A DNA stretch of 48,470 nt from an uncultured Collinsella sp. (lineage in GTDB: Bacteria; Actinomycetota; Coriobacteriia; Coriobacteriales; Coriobacteriaceae): assembly GCA_900556605.1 (NCBI GenBank), contig USPC01000004.1:1-48470 (forward strand), written 5' to 3'. The notes under the pieces were generated by a model, which was not told where the DNA came from, did not search any database, and worked only from the letters and a program-made list of their open reading frames with translations. This document shows positions 25,000 to 33,247 of this stretch, piece after piece (position 1 is the stretch's first letter; every line of letters starts with the position of its first letter). A program made the position numbers and the translations under genes.

Positions 25000-25875
25000 C
25001 TATGCGGAAAGCTCAAAGCCGTACTTAGCCCAAATCTTCTGAGCCTTCTTGTTGGTCAGACAGAAGTCGATGAACGCCTTGGCTTCGTCGGCATGCTCGG
25101 AGCTCTCGGCGACAGCGCCCGGATACACGATGGGCTTGTGCGAGTCCTCGGGACACACGAAGGCCTCCTCGATGCCGTCGTAGCGGTAGATGTCAGAGCT
25201 GTAGACAAAGCCAGCCACGCAGTCGCCCGTAGAGACGTAAGACGCAGCGGTGCCGACCTTGTCGGCCAGGGCCACCTTGTCGGCGAGCTCGGGCGCGTAC
25301 TCGCCGTCGTCGCCCTCGGTACCGGTATAGAGGCCCACGGAAGCCAGCGCCTGGTTGGCGTACTTGCCGGCGGGGACGGTCTTGGCGTCGCCGATGGCGA
25401 TCTTGCCGTCCAGATTCGCGACGTCGGCGATGGCCTCGACCTTAGTATCGGAGCCCTCGGCGCGAATGATCACGAGGTCGTTGACGAACATGTCCTCACG
25501 CGTGTCGGCATCGACGAGCTCGGCGGCTTCGGCGTCGTCCATGGTGCCCTTGGAGGCCGTGATGAGCACGTCGACGGCGGCACCGGCGCGCATCTGCTCG
25601 ACAAGGTCGCCAGACGCCTTAAACTGCGTGTCGGCAAACGTGGTGCCGGTCTGCTCGGTGTAGAGCTCCTGAACCTCGGGCAGAGTTTTCTCGAGCGAGT
25701 TAGCGGCAAAGACCTGCAGCTCGACAGCCTTCTTCTTAGAGGAAGACTTGACGGAGCCGGCATCGGAACCAGCGGGCTCGGACGTCTTGTTGCCCGAGCA
25801 GCCGGCAAGGCCAAGGCCGGCGGCAGCGGCAGCAGAAAGCGAGACAAAACCGCGGCGTGAAACCATATCGAACAT
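25000..25875 (-). CDS. modA: Molybdate-binding lipoprotein
   Basis: A 291-aa binding protein. The N-terminus has SRRGF followed by a hydrophobic stretch and lipobox LAGC with Cys26. The mature part follows the ModA pattern: LQVFAANSLEKTLPEVQELY, then FKASGDLVEQMRAGAAVDVLI and IAIGDAKTVPAGKYA. It captures molybdate outside the cell. The ATG at 25875 follows GAAAGGGTTGAAT. It is first in modABC and has its own promoter region. Confidence 0.92.
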   Translation of the reverse strand: MFDMVSRRGFVSLSAAAAAGLGLAGCSGNKTSEPAGSDAGSVKSSSKKKAVELQVFAANSLEKTLPEVQELYTEQTGTTFADTQFKASGDLVEQMRAGAAVDVLITASKGTMDDAEAAELVDADTREDMFVNDLVIIRAEGSDTKVEAIADVANLDGKIAIGDAKTVPAGKYANQALASVGLYTGTEGDDGEYAPELADKVALADKVGTAASYVSTGDCVAGFVYSSDIYRYDGIEEAFVCPEDSHKPIVYPGAVAESSEHADEAKAFIDFCLTNKKAQKIWAKYGFELSA

Positions 25876-25950
25876 ATTCAACCCTTTCGAACGCTATGCC
25901 CGGGCACCCCGCCGCAGGCTTTATTCTGTTACTAGATTATACTTCCGCGC

Positions 25951-25987
25951 GAATAATGATAATGAGAAATTATTCTCGCTAGAGAAT
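25951..25987. promoter_or_regulatory. Operator-like repeats upstream of modA
   Basis: Two overlapping inverted repeats: GAATAAT/ATTATTC (25951-25957, 25969-25975) and ATTCTC/GAGAAT (25972-25977, 25982-25987, 4-nt gap). The first contains consecutive ATAATGATAAT units that resemble a Fur-type box. They lie 76-112 bp upstream of modA and probably bind a metal- or oxyanion-responsive regulator; which one is unknown. Confidence 0.45.
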
Positions 25988-26028
25988 ATAGTTTCGAGTT
26001 GCCGTGCACCTCGGCGTCGCTTCGGCGG

Positions 26029-26065
26029 AAAACAAAGGCGGAGCAGCCGTTCAGGTCGCCCCGCC
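26029..26065 (-). terminator. Probable terminator after mogA
   Basis: On the minus strand, GGCGGGGC pairs with GCTCCGCC (one G-U) and is followed by TTTGTTTT. It separates the moeA-mogA unit from modABC. Confidence 0.6.
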
Positions 26066-26078
26066 GCAGGTAAACCGC

Positions 26079-26558
26079 TTATTTGGTATGTCCACCGCCC
26101 GCCGTCATTTGGGCCGCATGCTCCAGCTGATCGCTCACGGCCTCCCAGCTTTCGCGGGCCGCTTTCGTGGATCCCGGAAAGTTGATGACAAGCGTATGCC
26201 CACGCTGCATGCACACGGCGCGCGAGAGCATGGCGCGGCGCGTCTTGGTCATGGAGTATGCGCGAATCGCCTCTGCAATACCCGGCACATCGCGGTCGCA
26301 GACGGCACGCGTCGCCTCGGGCGTCACATCGCGCACCGAAAGCCCCGTACCGCCGCAGGTGAGCACGACGTTGGCGTGGCACTCATCGGCGGCTTCCACA
26401 ACGGCATCACCAATCTCGCTGACGTCGTCGCGCACGACCACATGTGAGGCGACCGTCCAGCCCTGTGCCTCGATAAGCTCCTCGAGCGCGGCTCCAGCCT
26501 CGTCCTGGGCAAGGTCGCGCGTGTCCGAGCACGTCACGATCGAAATCTTCAACTCCAT
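26079..26558 (-). CDS. mogA: Molybdopterin adenylyltransferase (MogA/MoaB family)
   Basis: A 159-aa enzyme that adenylates molybdopterin before Mo insertion. It has ISIVTCSDTRDLAQDEAG at the start, LTCGGTGLSVRDVTPEA as the substrate-binding motif, and LVINFPGS near the end. The ATG at 26558 follows AGGAGGATCGCT; longer in-frame starts would lie within moeA. It is 10 nt downstream of moeA. The two proteins act in sequence in molybdenum cofactor maturation. Confidence 0.9.
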   Translation of the reverse strand: MELKISIVTCSDTRDLAQDEAGAALEELIEAQGWTVASHVVVRDDVSEIGDAVVEAADECHANVVLTCGGTGLSVRDVTPEATRAVCDRDVPGIAEAIRAYSMTKTRRAMLSRAVCMQRGHTLVINFPGSTKAARESWEAVSDQLEHAAQMTAGGGHTK

Positions 26559-26568
26559 AGCGATCCTC

Positions 26569-27831
26569 CTATAGCACCGTTCCCTCAGGCAGGTCGACGC
26601 GAACAACGTCCACGACATCTCCCGCCTTGAGCTCGCACGGTCCTTCGTCAATACGCAGCAGGCAGTTGGCCCGCTGCATCGTGCCGAGCAGCGCCGAATT
26701 CTGCGTCTTGGCCTCGGTCACCAACAGCTCACCGGTCTCGGGGTCGCGCAAAACCGTGGCGCGATCGAAGAAGCGTCGGTCCTGGCGCTTCTTCACGCTA
26801 TGCGTAAGCGTCGCCCGCTGCACGGGACGCGCACCCCCGGCAAAGCCGCGCATCTTGCGAATCGCCGGACGGGCAAGCATCTCAAAGCCCACATACGCCG
26901 CCGCGGGATTGCCCGAAAGCCCCAAATACGGCTTACCCCCGAGCAAGCCAAACGTGATGGCCTTGCCCGGACGCATCGAGATGCGGTCAAACAGCACCTC
27001 GCCCTCGCGCCGAACGAGCGCCGTCACGTAGTCGTAATCGCCCGCCGAGGCGCCACCGCTCGTAATGACAAAGTCGCACTCCTGCACGGCACGATGCACC
27101 AGCTCGGCAATCGCCTGCTCATCGTCGGGCGCGATGCTGTAGAACACGGGCTCGGCGCCGGCATCGAGTGCTTCGGCCATCAACGCCGACGAGTTGGAGT
27201 CGCGAATCTGCCCGCGCGCCGGAACCTTACTCGGTGCGACCAGCTCCGTGCCCAGCGAGATAATGCCCACGCGCGGGGCGGCATGGACCTTCACGCTCGC
27301 GTAACCGGCGCTTGCCAGCAGGCCAGCACCGGCCGGGGCCACAACCTCTCCGGCGCGCATCACGACGTCGCCGGCATGGGCCTCCTCGGCGGCAGAGCGA
27401 ACGTTCTCCCCCACCTTGGCAGGCATCGAGAAGCTCACGTGCGAGCCCTCGTTGCCGTCACCGTCGAGCACATCGACGATCTCGTATTTCACCACGGCAT
27501 CGGCACCTTCGGGTACCGGCGCACCAGTCATGATGCGGACTGTCTCGCCCAGGCCAAGAGCGCCCTCAAACACATGGCCCGCGGCCTCGTGTCCGATAAC
27601 GTCGAGCGTCACCGGCGCCACACCAGACGCCTGCGCCAAGTCCGCCGAGCGCACGGCATATCCGTCCATAGCGCTGTTGGCAAACGGCGAGATGTCGATA
27701 TCGGCCACCGCATCCTCGGCCAAGGGAAGGCCGGCGGCCTGCCACACGGGAATCTCGACGAGATCGGTCGGAGCAACATGCGACAAAACAATCGACTGCG
27801 CGTCCTCCAGCGGAATGAGCTTCTCTGCCAT
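26569..27831 (-). CDS. moeA: Molybdopterin molybdenumtransferase
   Basis: A 420-aa cytoplasmic enzyme that inserts molybdenum into adenylated molybdopterin. Recognised by FANSAMDGYAVRSADL near the N-terminus, TGAPVPEGADAVV, the MoCF motif TSGGASAGDYDYV and SGNPAAAYVGFEML. The start at 27831 follows AAGAGGTACAT. First gene of the moeA-mogA unit and divergent from the CLC gene. The other cofactor genes (moaA, moaC, mobA) are not in the window. Confidence 0.93.
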   Translation of the reverse strand: MAEKLIPLEDAQSIVLSHVAPTDLVEIPVWQAAGLPLAEDAVADIDISPFANSAMDGYAVRSADLAQASGVAPVTLDVIGHEAAGHVFEGALGLGETVRIMTGAPVPEGADAVVKYEIVDVLDGDGNEGSHVSFSMPAKVGENVRSAAEEAHAGDVVMRAGEVVAPAGAGLLASAGYASVKVHAAPRVGIISLGTELVAPSKVPARGQIRDSNSSALMAEALDAGAEPVFYSIAPDDEQAIAELVHRAVQECDFVITSGGASAGDYDYVTALVRREGEVLFDRISMRPGKAITFGLLGGKPYLGLSGNPAAAYVGFEMLARPAIRKMRGFAGGARPVQRATLTHSVKKRQDRRFFDRATVLRDPETGELLVTEAKTQNSALLGTMQRANCLLRIDEGPCELKAGDVVDVVRVDLPEGTVL

Positions 27832-28041
27832 ATGTACCTCTTAATGCCACGGCGCACAACAGAAGCGCCGATTCTTTATGCTTGTCTCAGTATAATCCCC
27901 CGACGCGTGACCGTGACTTGGCCTGTACCCGCAAATACACCTGTCGGCTGCAGGCTGCGAAACAGAATGGAAACCAACCCACCGGCTCGTCGCGTTTACC
28001 GCGTTTTATAATGCTTGCGTTGCAACCTAAAAGAGGAACGT

Positions 28042-29463
28042 ATGGCTCATAACGACAAACCCGAAAGCGCACACGAGGCGCAAGATTATTCCCAGCCGCT
28101 CGACGACGGCGGCTTTTTCTCCCTGAACGACGTCATCATGGCCGGCAGGCATCAGATCACCCGCTCCGAGCATCTCTTAGCTGCCGACACGCGCCGCAAC
28201 GTCCGCAACCTACTCGCGAGCGCCAAGTTGCTCGCACTCGTCGTCATCGTCTCGCTCGCCATGGGCGTTGCCGCTTGGGCGTTTTTGGCCTCGCTGAATA
28301 TCGCGACCGATTATCGCGAGCACCATGCGTGGATCTACGCGCTGCTTCCCGTTGTGGGCATGGCCACCGCGTGGGTCTACAAGAACCACGGCCTTGCCGC
28401 CAAACGAGGTAACAACCTGGTCATCGACTCCGCTCTGGGCACACGTCTCATCCATATGCGCATGGCCGTCCTCACCTTCGTCTGCTCCACGCTCACGCAC
28501 CTCACGGGCGGATCGGCCGGTCGCGAGGGAGCTGCGGTGCAGATTGGCGGCACCATCGCCAGCAACATCTCGAGCCTCGCCCACCTCAAAAAGCATGACC
28601 ACCACGACCTCATGCTCGCCGGCATCTCGTCGGCCTTTGGCGCCGTATTCGGTTCGCCCCTTGCCGGCGCGTTCTTTGGCATGGAGATGTGTTTTATCGG
28701 CAAGATCGACTACACCGCGGGCATCTACTGTCTGGTCGCCTCGTTTACCGGCTACTTTACATCACTCGCCCTGGGTACCGAGTACGAAGCGAATGTCATC
28801 GCCAGCGTTCCCAACATGACACCACGGACGGTTGCCATCGTTGTTATCAGCGCCATTATCTTCGGTCTGACGGCACGCCTCTTTGCCTGGTCGGTTCGAA
28901 CCGTCAAAAGCCTGTACGGTCGCTTTATCACCAACTACCTTGCTCGCGCACTCGTGGGCGCGCTCGTGGTTTTGGCCGCCTATGCCCTCCTCGACGCCTG
29001 GGACTACGCCGGCCTTTCCACGTGGCTTTCCGGCGCCGGATTTGCAGGCAACACCACCCTGGCGGACGCAGCCATCAAGTTGGTCGTCACAGCGCTCACC
29101 CTGGGCGCCGGCTTCCAAGGCGGCGAGGTCACGCCTCTGTTTGGCATCGGTGCTGCGCTCGGCGGCTGGATCGGCTGCCTCGTCGGAATCGACCCCAGCT
29201 TTCTGGCGGCGTTGGGCATGCTCGGCGTGTTCTGCGCCGGCCTTAACGTACCCATCACCACCTGTATGATGGCCATCGACCTGTTCCACGGCACGGCCGC
29301 CGGCTTCTTCGTGATCGTGGCGTTTATCAGCTATCTCGCCGGCGGCCACCGCGGCGTGTACCCCGCCCAGCGCATCATCTCACCCAAGCGCCGTTCTCTT
29401 ATTGTGGATGAGGGCGGTACGGTAGCGGAGGCTATCGAGCGCCACAACGACCTGATAGAGTAG
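28042..29463 (+). CDS. CLC-family anion/proton antiporter, possibly fluoride type
   Basis: A 473-aa protein with about ten hydrophobic helices after a 60-residue polar N-terminus. CLC selectivity motifs appear as GREGA (160-164, with the gating Glu162) and QGGEVTPLFGIGAALG. The usual chloride-type motifs are GREGP and GIFAP; the GGEVTP form is what I associate with fluoride exporters, so fluoride is possible. No fluoride riboswitch is visible upstream. The ATG at 28042 follows AGAGGAACGT. No CBS domains are present. Function is firm at family level only. Confidence 0.85.
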   Translation: MAHNDKPESAHEAQDYSQPLDDGGFFSLNDVIMAGRHQITRSEHLLAADTRRNVRNLLASAKLLALVVIVSLAMGVAAWAFLASLNIATDYREHHAWIYALLPVVGMATAWVYKNHGLAAKRGNNLVIDSALGTRLIHMRMAVLTFVCSTLTHLTGGSAGREGAAVQIGGTIASNISSLAHLKKHDHHDLMLAGISSAFGAVFGSPLAGAFFGMEMCFIGKIDYTAGIYCLVASFTGYFTSLALGTEYEANVIASVPNMTPRTVAIVVISAIIFGLTARLFAWSVRTVKSLYGRFITNYLARALVGALVVLAAYALLDAWDYAGLSTWLSGAGFAGNTTLADAAIKLVVTALTLGAGFQGGEVTPLFGIGAALGGWIGCLVGIDPSFLAALGMLGVFCAGLNVPITTCMMAIDLFHGTAAGFFVIVAFISYLAGGHRGVYPAQRIISPKRRSLIVDEGGTVAEAIERHNDLIE

Positions 29464-29549
29464 ATCTAATAATCACCGTGCAGCCACAATCGGGGGCAAT
29501 TCGACCTGAGCGCGACCGCACCGTCATGTCACACGCCGGGAGTCGCCCC

Positions 29550-30512
29550 ATGCACGCAACTGATTTTGGTCGCACGCTCATCATCGCCAACCCAGCTGCC
29601 CAGTCGGGTGCGGCACGCAAAGTTGCCGAGCGCCTGCAACGCTTTTTGGACATGACTGCACGCGCATCCCAGTTTGACCTGGTGCTGACCGAGCGAAATG
29701 GACACGCCAAGGAGCTGGCTGCCCAGGCAACGGGCTATCGCACCGTTATCGCACTTGGCGGTGACGGCGTGATCCACGAGGTCGTTAACGGGCTTATGAC
29801 GCAAAAGGAGGACGCACGCCCCGCTCTTGCCGTCCTGCCCGTGGGCTCCGGCAACGATTTTGCCCAAACGCTCGGCATCGACGATTTCTCCGGCAAGGAT
29901 TTTGGCGCGCTGCTCACCTGCGAGCTGCAGCGTCAGGACATCGGGCGCATTCGCTCATGGAACCCCGCGAGCGGTAGCGGCGAGGCTACCGTTGAGTACT
30001 ACAACCAGACGCTTTCGGTCGGCATCGATGCCGCCATCGGCCTGGGCACCACCGAGCTGCGCAAAAAGACCGGCTTGACGGGCGCTCCGCTCTACACCCT
30101 CTCGGGACTTGAGCAGTTTGGCTTGCGCTATCGCAACTACCCCATGACAGCCAGCTTTGACGGGGCGCCCGCCGAGCGCGTGAGGGCGATCATCATGGCG
30201 ATTCAGCTGGGCCCCACGTATGGCTCGGGCTATCGCATCTGTCCCGATGCCGACCCCTGCGACGGCATACTCGACGTCTGCTACGCCTGCGGCCCCGTCC
30301 CCCGTGCGGTCGCGCTTCCCATGTTCCTTTCGGCCAAAGATGGCCACCACACCAAGCTGCCACCGGTTCGCATGCGCCGCTGCCGCCATGCCGAGCTCAC
30401 CTTTGAGGAGCCCGACTACCCCATCCAGGCCGACGGCGAGCCCGTTGTCGCCTCGCGCATCGAGGTCGACATCCTCGCCGGCGCCCTCCACGTCTGGCAC
30501 CCCACCCACTAG
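29550..30512 (+). CDS. Diacylglycerol kinase-family lipid kinase (DagK/YegS-like)
   Basis: A 320-aa lipid kinase with the family motifs IIANPAAQSG, the nucleotide-binding IALGGDGVIHEVVNGLM and LPVGSGNDFAQTLG, and a C-terminal beta-rich half ending QADGEPV. It probably phosphorylates diacylglycerol or another lipid at the membrane. The ATG at 29550 follows GGGAGTCGCCCC and is preferred over a GTG at 29478. It lies 86 nt after the CLC gene on the same strand and ends just before a palindromic repeat. Confidence 0.88.
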   Translation: MHATDFGRTLIIANPAAQSGAARKVAERLQRFLDMTARASQFDLVLTERNGHAKELAAQATGYRTVIALGGDGVIHEVVNGLMTQKEDARPALAVLPVGSGNDFAQTLGIDDFSGKDFGALLTCELQRQDIGRIRSWNPASGSGEATVEYYNQTLSVGIDAAIGLGTTELRKKTGLTGAPLYTLSGLEQFGLRYRNYPMTASFDGAPAERVRAIIMAIQLGPTYGSGYRICPDADPCDGILDVCYACGPVPRAVALPMFLSAKDGHHTKLPPVRMRRCRHAELTFEEPDYPIQADGEPVVASRIEVDILAGALHVWHPTH

Positions 30513-30520
30513 CCATCCCT

Positions 30521-30589
30521 AAGTTGCGGTGAAATAGGGACTGTTTATGCAGGTAAAGCCGGAAAACAATCCCTATTTCACCGCAACTT
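30521..30589. repeat. 69-nt palindromic repeat, copy 3
   Basis: The outer arms AAGTTGCGGTGAAATAG match copies 1 and 2, but the next bases are GGGACTG, not TTCCTG, and the other arm has changed to match. The total is again exactly 69 nt. It lies between convergent genes. Confidence 0.9.
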
Positions 30590-30599
30590 ATTGAGAAGA

Positions 30600-30980
30600 T
30601 CATTCCTCCCTGCCCGGTTTGCGACGGTTAGCCTTTTTAATGGCGTTGAAGTGCTTGTCATTGAGCCTGCGCTGGCGAGAGCGCTGAGGCACCTTGGTCT
30701 TTACGCGTAGGCGCGGTGGACGCCCGCGACGCCCAAGCTCAGCGCGCAGCTTACGCAGGCAGCTACTACGGTTTTGGAACTGACTGCGGCTCTCGCGCGC
30801 CGTCACGGTAATCCCCGAAGGGATATGCTTCATGCGCACCGTCGAATCCGTCGTGTTCACGCCCTGTCCGCCCGGACCCGTCGCGCGAAACACCTGCACC
30901 TCGCAATCGCGCGCCAACTCCTCGACCGACATCTCGGCATAGCGCGCATACTCACGCCATCCCATCGTGTTCTCATCCAT
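30600..30980 (-). CDS. arfB: Release-factor-like ribosome rescue protein (ArfB/YaeJ type)
   Basis: A 126-aa protein with the RF-1 catalytic domain: ATGPGGQGVNTTDSTVRM holds the GGQ motif (37-39) that hydrolyses peptidyl-tRNA. It lacks codon-recognition domains and ends in a very basic tail (KKANRRKPGREE), as in ArfB, which enters the empty mRNA channel of stalled ribosomes. The ATG at 30980 follows GGGGAGGTGTTGAT. It is slightly shorter than E. coli ArfB (140 aa). Confidence 0.82.
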   Translation of the reverse strand: MDENTMGWREYARYAEMSVEELARDCEVQVFRATGPGGQGVNTTDSTVRMKHIPSGITVTARESRSQFQNRSSCLRKLRAELGRRGRPPRLRVKTKVPQRSRQRRLNDKHFNAIKKANRRKPGREE

Positions 30981-31000
30981 ATCAACACCTCCCCTCATAC

Positions 31001-31036
31001 AAAAAATGTGACAAAGGGAAAGTCCCTTTGTCACAT
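31001..31036 (-). terminator. Palindromic terminator after xpt (TGTGACAAAGGGA family)
   Basis: Perfect 14-bp arms ATGTGACAAAGGGA/TCCCTTTGTCACAT around 3 nt, followed on the minus strand by TTTTTT. It works as a terminator for xpt. A degenerate relative lies at 38966. Confidence 0.88.
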
Positions 31037-31063
31037 CGCATACCAATCGCTTGTGTTGTGCGC

Positions 31064-31642
31064 TTAGGCGAAGGTGATCTCGCCGGTCTCGCAGTCCATA
31101 TCGGCGATACGGGCCAGGCTCTCGACGCGGAAGCCGCGCTCGCGGAGCTTATCGCCACCGCCCTGGAAGCCCTTCTCCACCGCAATGCCAATACCGGACA
31201 CCTCGGCACCCGCAGCCTCGCAGATCTTGATAAGACCCTCGAGCGCGCAGCCGTTGGCCAAGAAGTCGTCGATAATCAGGACCTTGTCGCCCTCGGACAG
31301 GAAACGCTTGCCAACGATGACCGGGTACTCCTTCTGCTTGGTAAAGGAGTAGATGGTCGTGGCATACTGCTCGCCGTCAAGGTTAATGGACTGCGCCTTC
31401 TTGGCAAAGACCACCGGCACACCGCCAAAATGCTGAGCCGCGATGCAAGCCATGCCAATGCCCGAAGCCTCAATCGTCAGGATCTTATTGATCTCGACGC
31501 CCTCGAACAGACGGGCCCACTCGGCGCCCATGTGGTCGAACAGCTCAACGTCGCACTGGTGGTTGAGGAAGGCATCAACCTTAAGGACGTTACCGGCCTT
31601 TACGATGCCGTCATGGCGAATACGATCCTCAAGCTCCTGCAT
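31064..31642 (-). CDS. xpt: Xanthine phosphoribosyltransferase
   Basis: A 192-aa purine salvage enzyme that converts xanthine and PRPP to XMP. It begins [12 protein letters not shown] and has the PRPP motif [14 protein letters not shown] and [12 protein letters not shown], as in the Bacillus-type Xpt. The start at 31642 follows GAGAAGGGGTTGCGCC. No purine riboswitch is visible in the 160 bp upstream, unlike many firmicute xpt genes. Confidence 0.92.
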   Translation of the reverse strand: MQELEDRIRHDGIVKAGNVLKVDAFLNHQCDVELFDHMGAEWARLFEGVEINKILTIEASGIGMACIAAQHFGGVPVVFAKKAQSINLDGEQYATTIYSFTKQKEYPVIVGKRFLSEGDKVLIIDDFLANGCALEGLIKICEAAGAEVSGIGIAVEKGFQGGGDKLRERGFRVESLARIADMDCETGEITFA

Positions 31643-31801
31643 GGCGCAACCCCTTCTCGCGGCAACGATACCGCGCGATTAATAAACGTTGTTCGATAGT
31701 CTACCACGGACCGACCCCCGCCCGCCCCACAAGCCGCATCGCACCATAAAGCCGCAAGACAAGTAGATAGGCCCGATTCGTGGCAAGCCTGCCTCCACAA
31801 G

Positions 31802-33106
31802 CTAATGGCGGGCGCGTATCTTCACCAAACGCACCATGGCAAGCGCAAAGCCCACAGCGGCCACAGCCATCAACACATAGAACACCGAACGGAAACCAAA
31901 CAAGAACACATCCGGACGGCCTGCAACGAAACTGGTCACGGCCTCGCCCATCGCCACGCTCATCTGCCCATACAGGATATGCGACGCCGCCGTAATGCCC
32001 ACCGCCATACCCGCATAGCGTGCCAGGCTACCCAGACTGCCAGCAAAGCCGAGCGCTTCGCGCGGAGCCGAGCCCATGTACAGCGAGTTATTAGGGCTCT
32101 GGAAAATCGACGTACCGCACGACATAAACGCGACGCAGCACACGATCACAGGGATAGAAGAGCGCTCGTCAAGCGTGCTTACCGCAAAGAGACCGCACAC
32201 GTACACGCCCAGGCCGACCGCCGTGGGACCCTCGCAGCCAACACGGTCCGAAACCGTACCCGAAAGCGGTCCGATAAAGGCATTCACCATCGGCAGTGCC
32301 AAAAAGAGCAGTCCGGAAATGTCAGAACCAAAGCCGTGGGCGTCCTGAAAATAGAACGGCAGAATAAACTCGGATGCGCCAATGCCAACGAACACGATGA
32401 GCATGCAAGCAAGGTTAATGGTGAAGGCCGAATCTGCAAAGCAGCGACGAGCAGCCTCGATCAGGGACATGGGGCGCTCGCCGGTCTCCGGCTTAACATG
32501 CGGCAGCGTGTAGAGCCCCACGATAAACGAGATGACGCCGATGGGCAGGTTGATGAGGAAAATGCTCTCCCAGGGAAAGCTTGCCACCAGCATGCCGCCG
32601 AGCACGGGGCCACACATCATGCCGAGGGCCACGAAGGTCGCAAGAATACCCATGGCACGACCGCGCTCGCGAGCCGGAAACGACTCGGTGATGATACCCA
32701 TGTTGTTGGCCATGGCCGCCGCGCAACCGACGCCCTGAACGATGCGTGCCAGAATAAGAACTTCGAGCGAGGCCGAAAGGCCGCAAAGCAGCGAACCGGC
32801 CGTAAAGACGATTACGCCCAGCTGGAATACGCCGACCTTGCCGCGCACGTCGCCCAGGCGGCCAAACGGCAGCATAGCCACGCACGTCGCAAGCAGGTAC
32901 ACCGAGCTCACCAGCTGAATGCGATCGAGGCCCACGCCCAGCTCCTTTTGCATCACGGGCAGCGCCACGGTCACGACGGTCGAATCCAGACACGATATAA
33001 ACGTCATGATGAGCACGGTAAACAGAATCGCCCATTTGTTCTTGCCATGGGTGTCGCCCTCTAGAGCAATGTGCTCGCGGCGCAGCTGCTCTGCAGTTTT
33101 CTCCAT
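31802..33106 (-). CDS. MFS drug-efflux-type transporter
   Basis: A 434-aa inner-membrane transporter with about 12 or more helices. The N-terminal half has CLDSTVVTVALPVMQKEL and the DHA-type loop GRLGDVRGKVGVF, followed by GVGCAAAMANNMGI and GPVLGGMLV, pointing to the DHA2/QacA side of the drug:H+ antiporters. It is shorter than usual 14-helix DHA2 members. The ATG at 33106 follows GAAAGGATGGAT. Substrate unknown. Confidence 0.85.
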   Translation of the reverse strand: MEKTAEQLRREHIALEGDTHGKNKWAILFTVLIMTFISCLDSTVVTVALPVMQKELGVGLDRIQLVSSVYLLATCVAMLPFGRLGDVRGKVGVFQLGVIVFTAGSLLCGLSASLEVLILARIVQGVGCAAAMANNMGIITESFPARERGRAMGILATFVALGMMCGPVLGGMLVASFPWESIFLINLPIGVISFIVGLYTLPHVKPETGERPMSLIEAARRCFADSAFTINLACMLIVFVGIGASEFILPFYFQDAHGFGSDISGLLFLALPMVNAFIGPLSGTVSDRVGCEGPTAVGLGVYVCGLFAVSTLDERSSIPVIVCCVAFMSCGTSIFQSPNNSLYMGSAPREALGFAGSLGSLARYAGMAVGITAASHILYGQMSVAMGEAVTSFVAGRPDVFLFGFRSVFYVLMAVAAVGFALAMVRLVKIRARH

Positions 33107-33131
33107 ATCCATCCTTTCGAGTGGCGCAACA

Positions 33132-33179
33132 CAAAAAACGGGGCCCCATCGCCTGCGAACAGTTGCGATTGGGGTCCCG
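33132..33179 (-). terminator. Terminator after metY
   Basis: On the minus strand, GGGACCCCAATCGC and GCGATGGGGCCCC form a long stem with small mismatches, followed by GTTTTTTG. It lies 69 nt after the metY stop and before the MFS gene. Confidence 0.72.
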
Positions 33180-33247
33180 CCTACGGAATCGGAACGAAAG
33201 GTCGCCGAAGCTTTCTGCCAGCATCGGCGCCTTGTGCGAACGCTAGC

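Noticed and set aside
27832..28041. Fluoride riboswitch upstream of the CLC gene
   Set aside because: No match to the conserved aptamer could be seen by eye.
31643..31801. Purine riboswitch upstream of xpt
   Set aside because: The conserved core of the purine aptamer was not found.
31805..33064. Long plus-strand open frame opposite the MFS gene
   Set aside because: Shadow frame rich in His, Arg and Ala with no domain.
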